From Calliopsis andreniformis (taxonomy: Eukaryota > Arthropoda > Insecta > Hymenoptera > Andrenidae), in contig NW_027480422.1 in the NCBI RefSeq assembly GCF_051401765.1, positions 11,488,001 to 11,552,000 of the forward strand: a stretch of 64,000 bases of DNA, written 5' to 3'. Positions 12,226 through 23,924 of this stretch are shown here, in pieces. The notes below the pieces were generated by a model. That model was not told the origin of the DNA, ran no database searches, and saw nothing but the letters and a program-made list of their open reading frames with translations. Numbering within the stretch: position 1 is the stretch's first letter; every line of letters starts with the position of its first letter. The translations under genes and the position numbers were made by a program.

Positions 12226-14400
12226 TTCTACATTCCGGGCAACCTACGCTTCACTCTAGGGCGTTGCTCCACCAGATAGAATAGTTAGGGCCTTAGAAGT
12301 CAACGCCAGAAGCATAAAACACAATATAAATACGACAACTTTTCCATCGTATAAAACGTATAATTGCAACCAGTGTGAAAGTAATGGTCATTTCTACGTT
12401 CCGGGAAACCTACTTTTCACTCTAGGGCGTTGCCCCACCAGATCGAATAGCCAGGGCCTTAGAAGTCGACGCCAGAAGCATAAAACATATTATAAATAAA
12501 ACAGTTTTTCATCGTATAAAACGAGTAATTGCAACCAGTTTGCAAGTCACGCTCATTGCTACGTTCCGGGCAACTTAGGCTTGACTCTAGGGCGTTGCTC
12601 CACCACATCTAATAGCTACGGCCTTAGAAGTCAATGCCAGAAGCATAAAATACAATATAAGTACAACAGTTTTTCCATCGTATAAAACGAGTAATTGTAT
12701 CCAGTGTGAAAGTAATGGCCATTTCTACGTTCCGTGCAACCTAGACTTGACTCTAGGGCGTTGCTCCGCCAGATCGAATAGTTAGGGCCATAGAAGTCAA
12801 CGCCCGAAGCATAAAATACAATAAAGATACTACAGTTTTTCCATCGTATAACAGGAGTAATTGCAACCAGTGTGAAAGTGATGGTCATTTCTACGTTCCT
12901 GGCAACCTAGGCTTCAATCTAGGGCGTTGTTCCACCAGATCGAATAGTAAGGGCCTAAGAAGTCAACGCCAGAAGCATAAAATACAATATAAGTACAACA
13001 GTTTTTCCATCGTATAAAACGAATAATTGCATCCAGTGCGAATGTAACGGCCATTTCTATGTTCCGGGCAACCTAGGCATCACTCTAGGGCGTTGCTCCA
13101 CCAGCTCGAGTAGTAAGTGTCTAAGAAGTCAACGCCAGAAGCATAAAATACAATATAGATACAACAGCTTTCAATCGTATAACAGGAGTAATTGTAACCA
13201 GTGCGAAGGTAATGGTCATTTCTATGTTCCGGGCAACCTAGGCTTCACTCTAGGGCGTTGCTCCACCAGATCGAATAGCTAGGGACTTAGAATTCAACGC
13301 CAGAAGCATAAAATACAAAATAAATTCAACAGTTTTTCCATCCTATAAAACGAATAATTGCAACCAGTGTGAAAGTTATGGTCATTTCTACGTTCCGGGA
13401 TACCTAGGCTTCACTCTAGGGTGTTGTTCCAACAGATCGAATTGTTAGGGCCTTAGAAGTCAACGCCCGAAGCATAAAATACAATGAAAATGCAACAGTT
13501 TTTCCATGGTATAACACGAATAATTGCATCCTGTGTGAAAGTGATAGCCATTTCTACGTTCCGGGCAACCTAGGCTTCACTGTAGGGTGTTCCTCCACCA
13601 GATGGAATAGCTAGGGCCTCAGAAGTCTACGCGCGGAGCATAAAATAGAATAAAAATACAACAGTTTTTCCATCCTGTAAAATGAATAATTGCAATCAGT
13701 GTGAAGGTAATGGTCATTTCTGCGTTTCGGGCAACCTAGGATTCATTCTAGGGCGTTGCTCCACCAGATCGAATAGTTAATGCCATAGAAGTCAACGCCC
13801 GAAGCATAAAATACAATAAAGATACAACAGTTTTTCCATCGTATAAAACGAATAATTGCAACCGGTGTGAATGTTATGGTCATTTCTACGTTCCGGGCAA
13901 CCTAGGCTTCGCTCTAGGGCGTTGCTCCATCAGATCGAATAGTTAGGGCCTAAGATGTCAACGCACGAAGCATAAAACAGAGTATATATACAACAGCTGT
14001 TCCATCGTATAAAACGAATAATTGCATCCAATGTGAAAGTGATAGTCATTTCTACGTTCCGGGCAAACTGGGATTCAATCTAGGGCGTTGTTCCACCAGA
14101 TCGAATAGCAAGGGCCTAAGAAGTCAACGCCAGAAGCATAACATACAATATAAGTGCAACAGTTTTTCGATCGTATGAAACGAATGATTGCAACCGGTGT
14201 GAAGGTAATGGTCATTTCTAAGTTCCGGGCAACCTAGGCTTCACTGTAGGGCGTTGCTCCACGAGATCGAATAGCTAGGGCCTTAGAAGTCAACGCCCGA
14301 AGCATAAAATACAATAAAAGTACAACAGTTTCTCCAACGTATAACAGTAATAATTGCAACCAGTGTGAAAGTGATAGTCATTTCTACGTTCTGGGCAACC
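12226..14400 (+). repeat. 16-monomer HOR (offset 2,652 bp), copy 2
   Basis: Partner of 9,574-11,748. It starts at CTACATTCCGGGCAACCTACG and stays nearly identical until about 14,390, where it has GTTCTGGGCAACCTAGGCTTC and copy 1 has GTTCCGGGCAACCTCGGCTTG. The near identity makes this a recent duplication compared with those left of 9.5 kb. Confidence 0.9.
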
Positions 14401-15226
14401 TAGGCTTCACTCTAGGTCGTTGTTCCACCACATCGAATTGTTAGGGCCTTGGAAGTCAACGCCAGAATCATAAAATACAAAACAGATAAAACAGTTTTTC
14501 CATCGTATGAAACGAATGATTGCATTCGGTGTGAATGTAATGGTCATTTCTACGTTCCGGGCAACCTAGGCATCACTCTAGGGCGTTGCTCCACCAGATC
14601 GAATAGCTAGGGCCTAAGAAGTCAACGCCAGAAGCATAAAACACAATATAAATACAACAGCTTTTCCATCGTATAAAACGAATAATTGCAACCAGTGTGA
14701 AAGTTATGGTCATTTCTACATTCCGGGCAACCTAGCGTTCACGCTAGGGCGTTGCTCCACCAGATGGAATAGTTAGGCCTTAGAAGTCAACGCCCGAAGC
14801 ATAAAATGCAATAAAGGTACAACAGTTTTTCCATCGTATAACAGGAGTAATTGCAACCAGTGTGAAAGGAATGTTCATTTCTACGTTCCGGGCAGCCTAG
14901 GCTTCACTCTAGGGCGTTGCTTCACCAGATCGAATAGCTGGGGACTCAGAAGTCAACGCCAGAAGCATATAATACAATAAAAATACAACAGCTTTTCCAT
15001 CGTATAACAGGAGTAACTGCATCCAGTGTGAAGGTAATGGTCATTTCTACGTTCCGGGCCACCTATGTCTCGCTCTAGGGCGTTGCTCCACCGGATCGAA
15101 TAGCTAGAGGCTAAGAAGTCAACGCCAGAAGCATAAAATACAATAAAAGTACAACAGTTTCTCCAACGTATAACAGTAATAATTGCAACCAGTGTGCAAG
15201 TAATGGTCATTTCTACGTTCCGTGCA
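14401..15226 (+). repeat. Segment ancestral to the 5-monomer unit (offset 3,817 bp)
   Basis: Matches 18,218-19,043 at an offset of 3,817 bp (23 monomers): CCACCACATCG is at 14,425 and 18,242, and the CACCTATGTCTCGCTCTAGG marker is near 15,060 and 18,887. From 14,561 it is a partial, somewhat older copy of the 829 bp unit tandemly repeated at 18,381-20,038. It diverges after about 15,226 (GTGCAACCTAGTCTTTAC). Confidence 0.8.
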
Positions 15227-16369
15227 ACCTAGTCTTTACTCTAGGGCGTTGCTCCACCAGATCGAATAGCTGGGGACTTAGAAGTCAACGCCAGAAGCAT
15301 ATAATACAATAAAAATACAACAGTTTTTCCATCGTATAACAGGAGTAACTGCAACCATTGTGAAGGTAATGGCAATTTCTACGTTCCGGGCAACCTAGGC
15401 TTCACTCTACGGTGTTTTTCCACCAGATCGAATAGCTAGGGCCAAAGAAGTCAACGCCCGAAGCATAAAATACAATAAAAAGGCAACAGTTTTTCCATCG
15501 TATAACAGGAGTAATTGCAACCAGTATGAAAGTGATAGTCACTTCTACGTTCCGGGCAACCTAGGCTTGACTCTAGGGCGTTGCTCCACCAGATCGAATA
15601 GTTAGGGCCTTAGAAGTCACCGCACGAAGCATAAAATACAATAAAGATACAACAGTTTTTCCATCGTATAACAGGAGTAATTGCAACCAGTATGAAAGTG
15701 ATAGTCATTTCTACGTTCCGGGCAACCTAGGCTTGACTCTAGGGCGTTGCTCCACTAGATCGAATAGTTAGGGCCTTAGAAGTCAACGCACGAAGCATAA
15801 AATACAATAAAGATACAACAGTTTTTCCATCGCATAAAACGAATAATTGCAACCGGTCTGAAAGTTATGGTCATTTCTACGTTCCGGGCAAACTATGCTT
15901 CACCCTAGGGCGTTGCTACACCAGATCGAATAGCTAGGGCCTTAGAAGTCTACTCCCGTAGCATAAAATACAATAAAAATACAAAGGTTTCGCAATCGTA
16001 TAAAATGATTAATTGCAATCAGTGTGAAGGTAATGGTCATTTCTACGTTCCGGGTAACCTAGGCTTTACATCAGGGCGTATCTCCACCAGATCGAATAGC
16101 TGGGCAGTTAGACTTCAACGCCAGAAGCATAAAATACAATAAAAATACAACAGTTTTTCATCGTACAACAGGAATAATTGCAACCAGTGTGAAAGTGGTA
16201 GTCATTTCTACGTACCGGGCAACCTAGGCTTCACTCTAGGGCGTTGCTCCACCAGATCGAATTGCTAGAGCCTTAGAAGTCAACGTCTGAAGCATAAAAT
16301 GCAATGAAAATGCAACAGCTTTTCCATCGTATAACACGAATAATTGCAACCAGTGTGAAAGTGATAGGC
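15227..16369 (+). repeat. Mosaic segment linking to 20.1-20.8 kb and 25.1 kb
   Basis: Two sources of similarity are visible. GCCAAAGAAGTCAACGCCCG (15,441) with the AAAAAGGCAACAG monomers matches 25,066 onward. From about 15,660 to 16,340 it matches 20,140-20,820 at an offset of 4,480 bp (CGCATAAAAC at 15,831 and 20,311; TTTACATCAGGGCGTATCTC near 16,073). It is all satellite. Confidence 0.75.
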
Positions 16370-17070
16370 ATTTCTACATTCCGGGCAACCTAGGTTTCAC
16401 TGTGCGGTGTTGCTCCACCAGATGGAATAGCTAGGGCCTTAGAAGTGTACGCCCGGAGCATAAAATACAATAAAAATACAACAGTTTTTCCATCGTGTAA
16501 AATGAATAATTGCAATCAGTGTGAAGGTAATAGTCATTTCTGCGTTCCGGGCAACCTAGGATTCACACTAGGGCGTCGCTCTCACCAGATCGAATAGTAA
16601 GGGCCAAAGAAGTCAACGCCAGAAGCATAAAATACAATGTAAATACAACAGTTTTTGCATCGTATAATATGTATAATTGCAAGCAGTGTGAAAGTAATGG
16701 TCATTTCTACGTTCCGTGCAAACTAGGCTTGACCCTAGGGCGTTGCAACACCAGATCGAATATTCAGGGCCTATGAAGTCAACGCCAGAAGCATAAAATA
16801 CAAAATAAATGCAACAGTTTTTCCATCGTATAAAACGAATAATTGTAACCAGTGTGAAAGTGATAGTCATTTCTACCTTCCGGGCAAACTAGGCTTCACT
16901 CTAGGGCGTTGCTCCACCAGATCGAATAGCTAGAGCCTTAGAAGTCTACTGCCGTAGCATAAAATACAATAAAAATACAAAAGTTTCTCAATCGTATAAA
17001 ACGAATAATTGCTACCGGTGTGAAAGTTATGGTTATTTCTACGTTCCGGGCAACCTAGGCTTCACTCTAG

Positions 17071-17118
17071 GGCGTTGCTCCACCAGATCGAATAGCTAGG
17101 GGCTCAGAATTCAACGCC
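17071..17118 (+). other. Per-monomer dyad (example): GGCGTTG ... CAACGCC
   Basis: GGCGTTG at 17,071-17,077 and its exact reverse complement CAACGCC at 17,112-17,118 are separated by 34 bases. The same pair and spacing occur in a large share of monomers, for example 15,245-15,292. Between the arms lies a smaller dyad around CTAGGGCCTTAG, or TTAGG-G-CCTAA in other variants. It could extrude as a cruciform or be a binding site; neither is shown by sequence alone. Confidence 0.6.
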
Positions 17119-17237
17119 AGAAGCATAAAATACAATAAAAATACAACAGTGTTTCCACAGTATAACAGGAATAATTGCATCCATTGTGATAGTAATGGCC
17201 TTTTCTACGTTCCGGGCAACCTAGCCTTCACACTAGG
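17072..17237 (+). repeat. Representative 166 bp monomer
   Basis: One full monomer, phased to start at GCGTTGCTCCACC; the next monomer starts 166 bp later at 17,238. In order it holds the CTCCACCAGATCGAATAG box, a CTAGGG motif, TCAACGCC (second arm of a dyad with GGCGTTG at the start), an A-rich stretch with AAAA and AAAAA tracts, a T tract (intact TTTTT in most other monomers, GTTT here), AACAGGAATAATTGCA, and the TTCTACGTTCCGGGCAACC box. The length, 166, is 1 more than a multiple of 3, so reading frames rotate from one monomer to the next. No CENP-B box match was seen. Confidence 0.9.
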
Positions 17238-18380
17238 GCGTTGCTCCACCAGATCGAAAAGTTAGGGCCTTAGAAGTCAACGCCCGCAGCATAAAATACA
17301 ATAAGAATGCAACAGTTTCCCAATCGTATAAAATGATTAATTGCAATCAGTGTGAAGGTAATGGTCATTTCTACGTTCCGGGCGACCTAGGCTTCACTCT
17401 AGGGCGTTGCGCCACCAGATCGAATAGCTAGGGCCTTAGAAGTCTACACCCGGAGCATAAAATACAATAAAAATACAACTGTTTGTCAATTGTATAAAAT
17501 GAATAATTGCAATCAGTGTGAAGGTAATGGTCATTTCTACGTTCCGGGCAACCTAGGCTTCGCTCTAGGACGTTGCTCCACCAGATCGAATAGTTAGGGC
17601 CTAAGAAGTCAACGCCAGAAGCATAAAACAGTGTATATATACAACAGCTGTTACATCGTATAAAACGAATAAATGCATCCAGTGTGAAAGTGATGGTCAT
17701 TTCTAAGTTCCGGGCAACCTAGGCTTCACTCTAGGGCGTTGCTCAACCAGATCGAATATTCAGGGCCTATGAAGTCAATGCCAGAAGCATAAAATACAAA
17801 ATAAATGCAACAGTTTTTCCATCGTATAAAACGAATAATTGCAACCAGTGTGAGAGTGATAGTCATTTCTACGTTCCTGGCAACCTAGGCTTCACTCTAG
17901 GGCGTTGCTCCATCAGATCTAATTGCTAGGGACTTAGAATTCAACGCCCGCAGCATAAAATACAATGAAAATGCAACAGTTTTTCCATCGTATAACACGA
18001 ATAATTACAACCAGTGTGAAAGTGATAGTCATTTCTACGTTCCGGGCAACCTAGGCTTCACTCTAGGGCGTTGCACCACCAGATCGAATAGCTAGGGCCT
18101 TAGAAGTCAACGACCGAAGCATAAAATACAATAAGAATGCAACAGTTTTTCCATCGTATAACACGAATAATGGCAACCAGTGTGAAAGTGATAGTCATTT
18201 CTACGTTCCGGGCAACCTAGGCTTCACTCTAGGGCGTTGTTCCACCACATCGAATTGTTAGGGCCTTGGAAGTCAACGCCAGAATCATAAAATACAAAAC
18301 AGGTAAAACAGTTTTTCCATCGTATGAAACGAATGATTGCAATCGGTGTGAATGTAATGGTCATTTCTACGTTCCGGGCA

Positions 18381-19209
18381 ACCTAGGCATCACTCTAGAG
18401 CGTTGCTCCACCAGATCGAATAGCTAGGGCCTAAGAAGTCAACGCCAGAAGCATAAAACACAATATAAATACAACAGCTTTTCCATCGTATAAAACGAAT
18501 AATTGCAACCAGTGTGAAAGCTATGGTCATTTCTACATTCCGGGCAACCTAGCCTTCACGCTAGGGCGTTGCTCCACCAGATGGAATAGTTAAGCCTTAG
18601 AAGTCAACGCCCGAAGCATAAAATGCAATAAAGGTACAACAGTTTTTCCATCGTATAACAGGAGTAATTGCAACCAGTGTGAAAGAAATGTTCATTTCTA
18701 CGTTCCGGGCAGCCTAGGCTTCACTCTAGGGCGTTGCTTCACCAGATCGAATAGCTGGGGACTCAGAAGTCAACGCCAGAAGCATATAATACAATAAAAA
18801 TACAACAGCTTTTCCATCGTATAACAGGTGTAACTGCATCCAGTGTGAAGGTAATGGTCATTTCTACGTTGCGGGCCACCTATGTCTCGCTCTAGGGCGT
18901 TGCTCCACCGGATCGAATAGCTAGAGGCTAAGAAGTCAACGCCAGAAGCGTAAAATACAATAAAAGTACAACAGTTTCTCCAACGTATAACAGTAATAAT
19001 TGCAACCAGTGTGCAAGTAATGGTCATTTCTACGTTCCGGGCAACCCAGGCTTCGCTCTAGGGCGTTGCTCCACCAGATCGAATAGTTAGGGCCTAACAA
19101 GTCAACGCCAGAAGCATAACATACAATATAAAGACAAAAGTTTATCGATCGTATAAAACGAATAATTGCAACCGGTGTGAAGGTAATGGTCATTTCTAAG
19201 TTCCGGGCA
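18381..19209 (+). repeat. 829 bp (5-monomer) tandem unit, copy 1
   Basis: ACCTAGGCAT starts this unit at 18,381 and the next at 19,210. The order AAAACACAATATAAATAC, CCTTCACGCTAGGG, GATGGAATAGTTAAGCC, CTGGGGACTCAGAAG, CACCTATGTCTCGCTC and AGAGGCTAAGAAG repeats exactly. Copies 1 and 2 are nearly identical, differing at single sites such as AACAGGTGTAAC versus AACAGGAGTAAC. Confidence 0.93.
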
Positions 19210-20038
19210 ACCTAGGCATCACTCTAGGGCGTTGCTCCACCAGATCGAATAGCTAGGGCCTAAGAAGTCAACGCCAGAAGCATAAAACACAATATAAATA
19301 CAACAGCCTTTCCATCGTATAAAACGAATAATTGCAACCAGTGTGAAAGCTATGGTCATTTCTACATTCCGGGCAACCTAGCCTTCACGCTAGGGCGTTG
19401 CTCCACCAGATGGAATAGTTAAGCCTTAGAAGTCAACGCCCGAAGCATAAAATGCAATAAAGGTACAACAGTTTTTCCATCGTATAACAGGAGTAATTGC
19501 AACCAGTGTGAAAGAAATGTTCATTTCTACGTTCCGGGCAGCCTAGGCTTCACTCTAGGGCGTTGCTTCACCAGATCGAATAGCTGGGGACTCAGAAGTC
19601 AACGCCAGAAGCATATAATACAATAAAAATACAACAGCTTTTCCATCGTATAACAGGAGTAACTGCATCCAGTGTGAAGGTAATGGTCATTTCTACGTTG
19701 CGGGCCACCTATGTCTCGCTCTAGGACGTTGCTCCACCGGATCGAATAGCTAGAGGCTAAGAAGTCAACGCCAGAAGCGTAAAATACAATAAAAGTACAA
19801 CAGTTTCTCCAACGTATAACAGTAATAATTGCAACCAGTGTGCAAGTAATGGTCATTTCTACGTTCCGGGCAACCCAGGCTTCGCTCTAGGGCGTTGCTC
19901 CACCAGATCGAATAGTTAGGGCCTAACAAGTCAACGCCAGAAGCATAACATACAATATAAAGACAAAAGTTTATCGATCGTATAAAACGAATAATTGCAA
20001 CCGGTGTGAAGGTAATGGTCATTTCTAAGTTCCGGGCA
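19210..20038 (+). repeat. 829 bp (5-monomer) tandem unit, copy 2
   Basis: Directly abuts copy 1. It ends at about 20,038, where the next monomer has CCTAGGCTTCAC in place of CCTAGGCATCAC. Single-base differences from copy 1 include CAGCCTTTCC for CAGCTTTTCC near 19,303 and TAGGACGTTGC for TAGGGCGTTGC near 19,723. Confidence 0.93.
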
Positions 20039-20749
20039 ACCTAGGCTTCACTCTAGGGCGTTGCTCCACCAGATCAAATAGCTAGGGCCTTAGAAGTCAG
20101 CGCCCGAAGCATAAAATACAATAAAAAGGCAACAGTTTTTCCATCGTATAACAGGAGTAATTGCAACCAGTATGAAAGTGATAGTCATTTCTACGTTCCG
20201 GGCAACCTAGGCTTTACTCTAGGGCGTTGCTCCACCAGATCGAATAGCTAGGGCCTTAGAAGTCAACGCACGAAGCATAAAATACAATAAAGATACAACA
20301 GTTTTTCCATCGCATAAAACGAATAATTGCAACCGGTCTGAAAGTTATGGTCATTTCTACGTTCCGGGCAAACTATGCTTCACTCTAGGGCGTTGCTACA
20401 CCAGATCGAATAGCTAGGGCCTTAGAAGTCTACTCCCGTAGCATAAAATACAATAAAAATACAAAGGTTTCGCAATCGTATAAAATGATTAATTGCAATC
20501 AGTGTGAAGGTAATGGTCATTTCTACGTTCCGGGTAACCTAGGCTTTACATCAGGGCGTATCTCCACCAGATCGAATAGCTAGGCAGTTAGACTTCAACG
20601 CCAGAAGCATAAAATACAATAAAAATACAACAGTTTTTCATCGTACAAGAGGAATAATTGCAACCAGTGTGAAAGTGGTAGTCATTTCTACGTTCCGGGC
20701 AACCTAGGCTTCACTCTAGGGCGTTGCTCCACCAGATCGAATTGCTAGG
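20039..20749 (+). repeat. Satellite segment matching 15.7-16.3 kb
   Basis: From about 20,140 this follows 15,660-16,340 at an offset of 4,480 bp, including GGGCAAACTATGCTTCAC, GTCTACTCCCGTAGC, GGTTTCGCAATCG and GCTAGGCAGTTAGACTTC. It forms the left shoulder of the large-HOR region. Nothing but satellite is present. Confidence 0.8.
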
Positions 20750-21413
20750 GCCTTAGAAGTCAACGCCTGAAGCATAAAATGCAATGAAAATGCAACAGCT
20801 TTTCCATCGTATAACACGAATAATTGTTACCAGTGTGAAAGTGATAGTCATTTCTACCTTCCGGGCAAACTAGGCTTCACTCTAGGGCGTTGCTCCACCA
20901 GATCGAATAGCTAGAGCCTTAGAAGTCTACTCCCGTAGCATAAAATACAATAAAAATACTATAGTTTCTCAATCGTATAAAATGATTAATTGCAATCAGT
21001 GTGAAGGTAATGGTCATTTCTACGTTCCGGGTAACCTAGGCTTTACTCCAGGGCGTTGCTCCACCAGATCGAATAGCTGGGGACTTAGAACTCAACGCCA
21101 GAAGCATATAATACAATAAAAATACAACAGTTTTTCCTTCGTATAACAGGAGTAACTGCAACCAGTGTGAAGGTAATGGCCATTTCTACGTTCCGGGCAA
21201 CATAGGCTTCACTCTACGGTGTTGGTCCACCAGATCGAATAGATAGGGCCATAGAAGTCTATGCCAGGAGCATAAAATACAATAAATATACAACAGTTTT
21301 ACCATCGTATAAAAAGAATAATTGCATTCAGCGTGAAAGTAATGGTCATTTCTACGTTCCGGGCAACCTAGGTTTCACTCTAGGGCGCTGCTCCACCAGA
21401 TCGAAAACTTAGG
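20750..21413 (+). repeat. 664 bp (4-monomer) tandem unit, copy 1
   Basis: Four monomers with variant order GCAATGAAAATGCAACAGC, CCTTCCGGGCAAACTAGG, GTCTACTCCCGTAGC with ATAGTTTCTC, AGCTGGGGACTTAGAA with CATATAATAC, then TCTACGGTGTTGGTCC with GTCTATGCCAGGAGC. The order repeats 664 bp later. The pair is carried into the next large unit at 32.4-33.7 kb (offset 11,619 bp). Confidence 0.88.
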
Positions 21414-22077
21414 GCCTTAGAAGTCAACGCCCGAAGCATAAAATGCAATGAAAATGCAACAGCTTTTCCATCGTATAATACGAATAATTGTTACCAGGGT
21501 GAAAGTGATAGTCATTTCTACCTTCCGGGCAAACTAGGCTTCACTCTAGGGCGTTGCTCCACCAGATCGAATAGCTAGAGCCTTAGAAGTCTACTCCCGT
21601 AGCATAAAATACAATAAAAATACAATAGTTTCTCAATCGTATAAAATGATTAATTGCAATCAGTGTGAAGGTAATGGTCATTTCTACGTTCCGGGTAACC
21701 TAGGCTTTACTCCAGGGCGTTGCTCCACCAGATCGAATAGCTGGGGACTTAGAAGTCAACGCCAGAAGCATATAATACAATAAAAATACAACAGTTTTTC
21801 CATCGTATAACAGGAGTAACTGCAACCAGTGTGAAGGTAATGGCCATTTCTACGTTCCGGGCAACATAGGCTTCACTCTACGGTGTTGGTCCACCAGATC
21901 GAATAGATAGGGCCATAGAAGTCTATGCCAGGAGCATAAAATACAACAAAAATACAACAGTTTTACCATCGTATAAAAAGAATAATTGCATTCAGCGTGA
22001 AAGTAATGGTCATTTCTACGTTCCGGGCAACCTAGGTTTCACTCTAGCGCGCTGCTCCACCAGATCGAAAACTTAGG
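21414..22077 (+). repeat. 664 bp (4-monomer) tandem unit, copy 2
   Basis: Follows copy 1 directly. Differences from copy 1 are single bases, for example CCATCGTATAAC versus CCTTCGTATAAC and CTAGCGCGCTGC versus CTAGGGCGCTGC. The latter lies at the marker used to phase the large units. Confidence 0.88.
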
Positions 22078-23924
22078 GCCTTAGAAGTCAACGCCCGAAG
22101 CATAAAATACAATAAAGATACAACAGTTTTTCCATCGTATAACAGGAGTAATTGCAACCAGTGTGAAAGTGATAGTAATTTCTACATTCCGGGCAACCTA
22201 GGCTTCACTGTGCGGTGTTGCTCCACCAGATGGAATAGCTAGGGCCTTAGAAGTCTACGCCCGGAGCATAAAATACAATAAAAATACAACAGTTTTTCCA
22301 TCGTGTAAAATGAATAATTGCAATCAGTGTGAAGGTAATAGTCATTTCTGCGTTCCGGGCAACCTAGGATTCACACTAGGGCGTCGCTCTCACCAGATCG
22401 AATAGTAAGGGCCAAAGAAGTCAACGCCAGAAGCATAAAATACAATGTAAATACAACAGTTTTTGCATCGTATAATATGTATAATTGCAAGCAGTGTGAA
22501 AGTAATGGTCATTTCTACGTTCCGTGCAAGCTAGGCTTGACCCTAGGGCGTTGCAACACCAGATCGAATATTCAGGGCCTATGAAGTCAACGCCAGAAGC
22601 ATAAAATACAAAATAAATGCAACAGTTTTTCCATCGTATAAAACGAATAATTGTAACCAGTGTGAAAGTGATAGTCATTTCTACCTTCCGGGCAAACTAG
22701 GCTTTACTCTAGGGCGTTGCTCCACCAGATCGAATAGCTAGAGCCTTAGAAGTCTACTCCCGTAGCATAAAATACAATAAAAATACAAAAGTTTCTCAAT
22801 CGTATAAAACGAATAATTGCTACCGGTGTGAAAGTTATGGTTATTTCTACGTTCCGGGCAACCTAGGCTTCACTCTAGGGCGTTGCTCCACCAGATCGAA
22901 TAGCTAGGGGCTCAGAATTCAACGCCAGAAGCATAAAATACAATAAAAATACAACAGTGTTTCCACAGTATAACAGGAATAATTGCATCCAGTGTGATAG
23001 TAATGGCCTTTTCTACGTTCCGGGCAACCTAGCCTTCACACTAGGGCGTTGCTCCACCAGATCGAAAAGTTAGGGCCTTAGAAGGCAACGCCCGCAGCAT
23101 AAAATACAATAAGAATGCAACAGTTTCTCAATCGTATAAAATGATTAATTGCAATCAGTTAGAAGGTAATGGTCATTTCTACGTTCCGGGCGACCTAGGC
23201 TTCACTCTAGGGCGTTGCGCCACCAGATCGAATAGCTAGGGCCTTAGAAGTCTACGCCCGGAGCATAAAATACAATAAAAATACAACTGTTTGTCAATTG
23301 TATAAAATGAATAATTGCAATCAGTGTGAAGGTAATGGTCATTTCTACGTTCCGGGCAACCTAGGCTTCGCTCTAGGGCGTTGCTCCACCAGATCGAATA
23401 GTTAGGGCCTAAGAAGTCAACGCCAGAAGCATAAAACAGAGTATATATACAACAGCTGTTACATCGTACAAAACGAATAAATGCATCCAGTGTGAAAGTG
23501 ATGGTCATTTCTAAGTTCCGGGCAACCTAGGCTTCACTCTAGGGCGTTGCTCCACCAGATCGAATATTCAGGGCCTATGAAGTCAATGCCAGAAGCATAA
23601 AATACAAAATAAATGCACCAGTTTTTCCATCGTATAAAACGAATAATTGCAACCAGTATGAAAGTGATAGTCATTTCTACGTTCCTGGCAACCTAGGCTT
23701 CACTCTATGGCGTTGCTCCATCAGATCGAATTGCTAGGGACTTAGAATTCAACGCCCGCAGCATAAAATACAATGAAAATGCAACAGTTTTTCCATCGTA
23801 TAACACGAATAATTGCAACCAGTGTGAAAGTGATAGTCATTTCTACGTTCCGGGCAACCTAGGCTTCACTCTAGGGCGTTGCACCACCAGATCGAATAGC
23901 TAGGGCCTTAGAAGTCAACGACCG

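Larger units (their letters stand above)
16370..18550 (+). repeat. 35-monomer-offset block, copy 1 (offset 5,808 bp)
   Basis: Recurs at 22,178-24,358. Shared markers are the CACTGTGCGGTGTTGC variant, GGCGTCGCTCTCACC (an extra base in the conserved box), TATAATATGTATAATTGCAAGC, GCGTTGCAACACCAGATCG, CAACTGTTTGTCAATTGTAT and CCACCACATCG (18,242 and 24,050). A handful of substitutions separate the copies. Confidence 0.9.
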
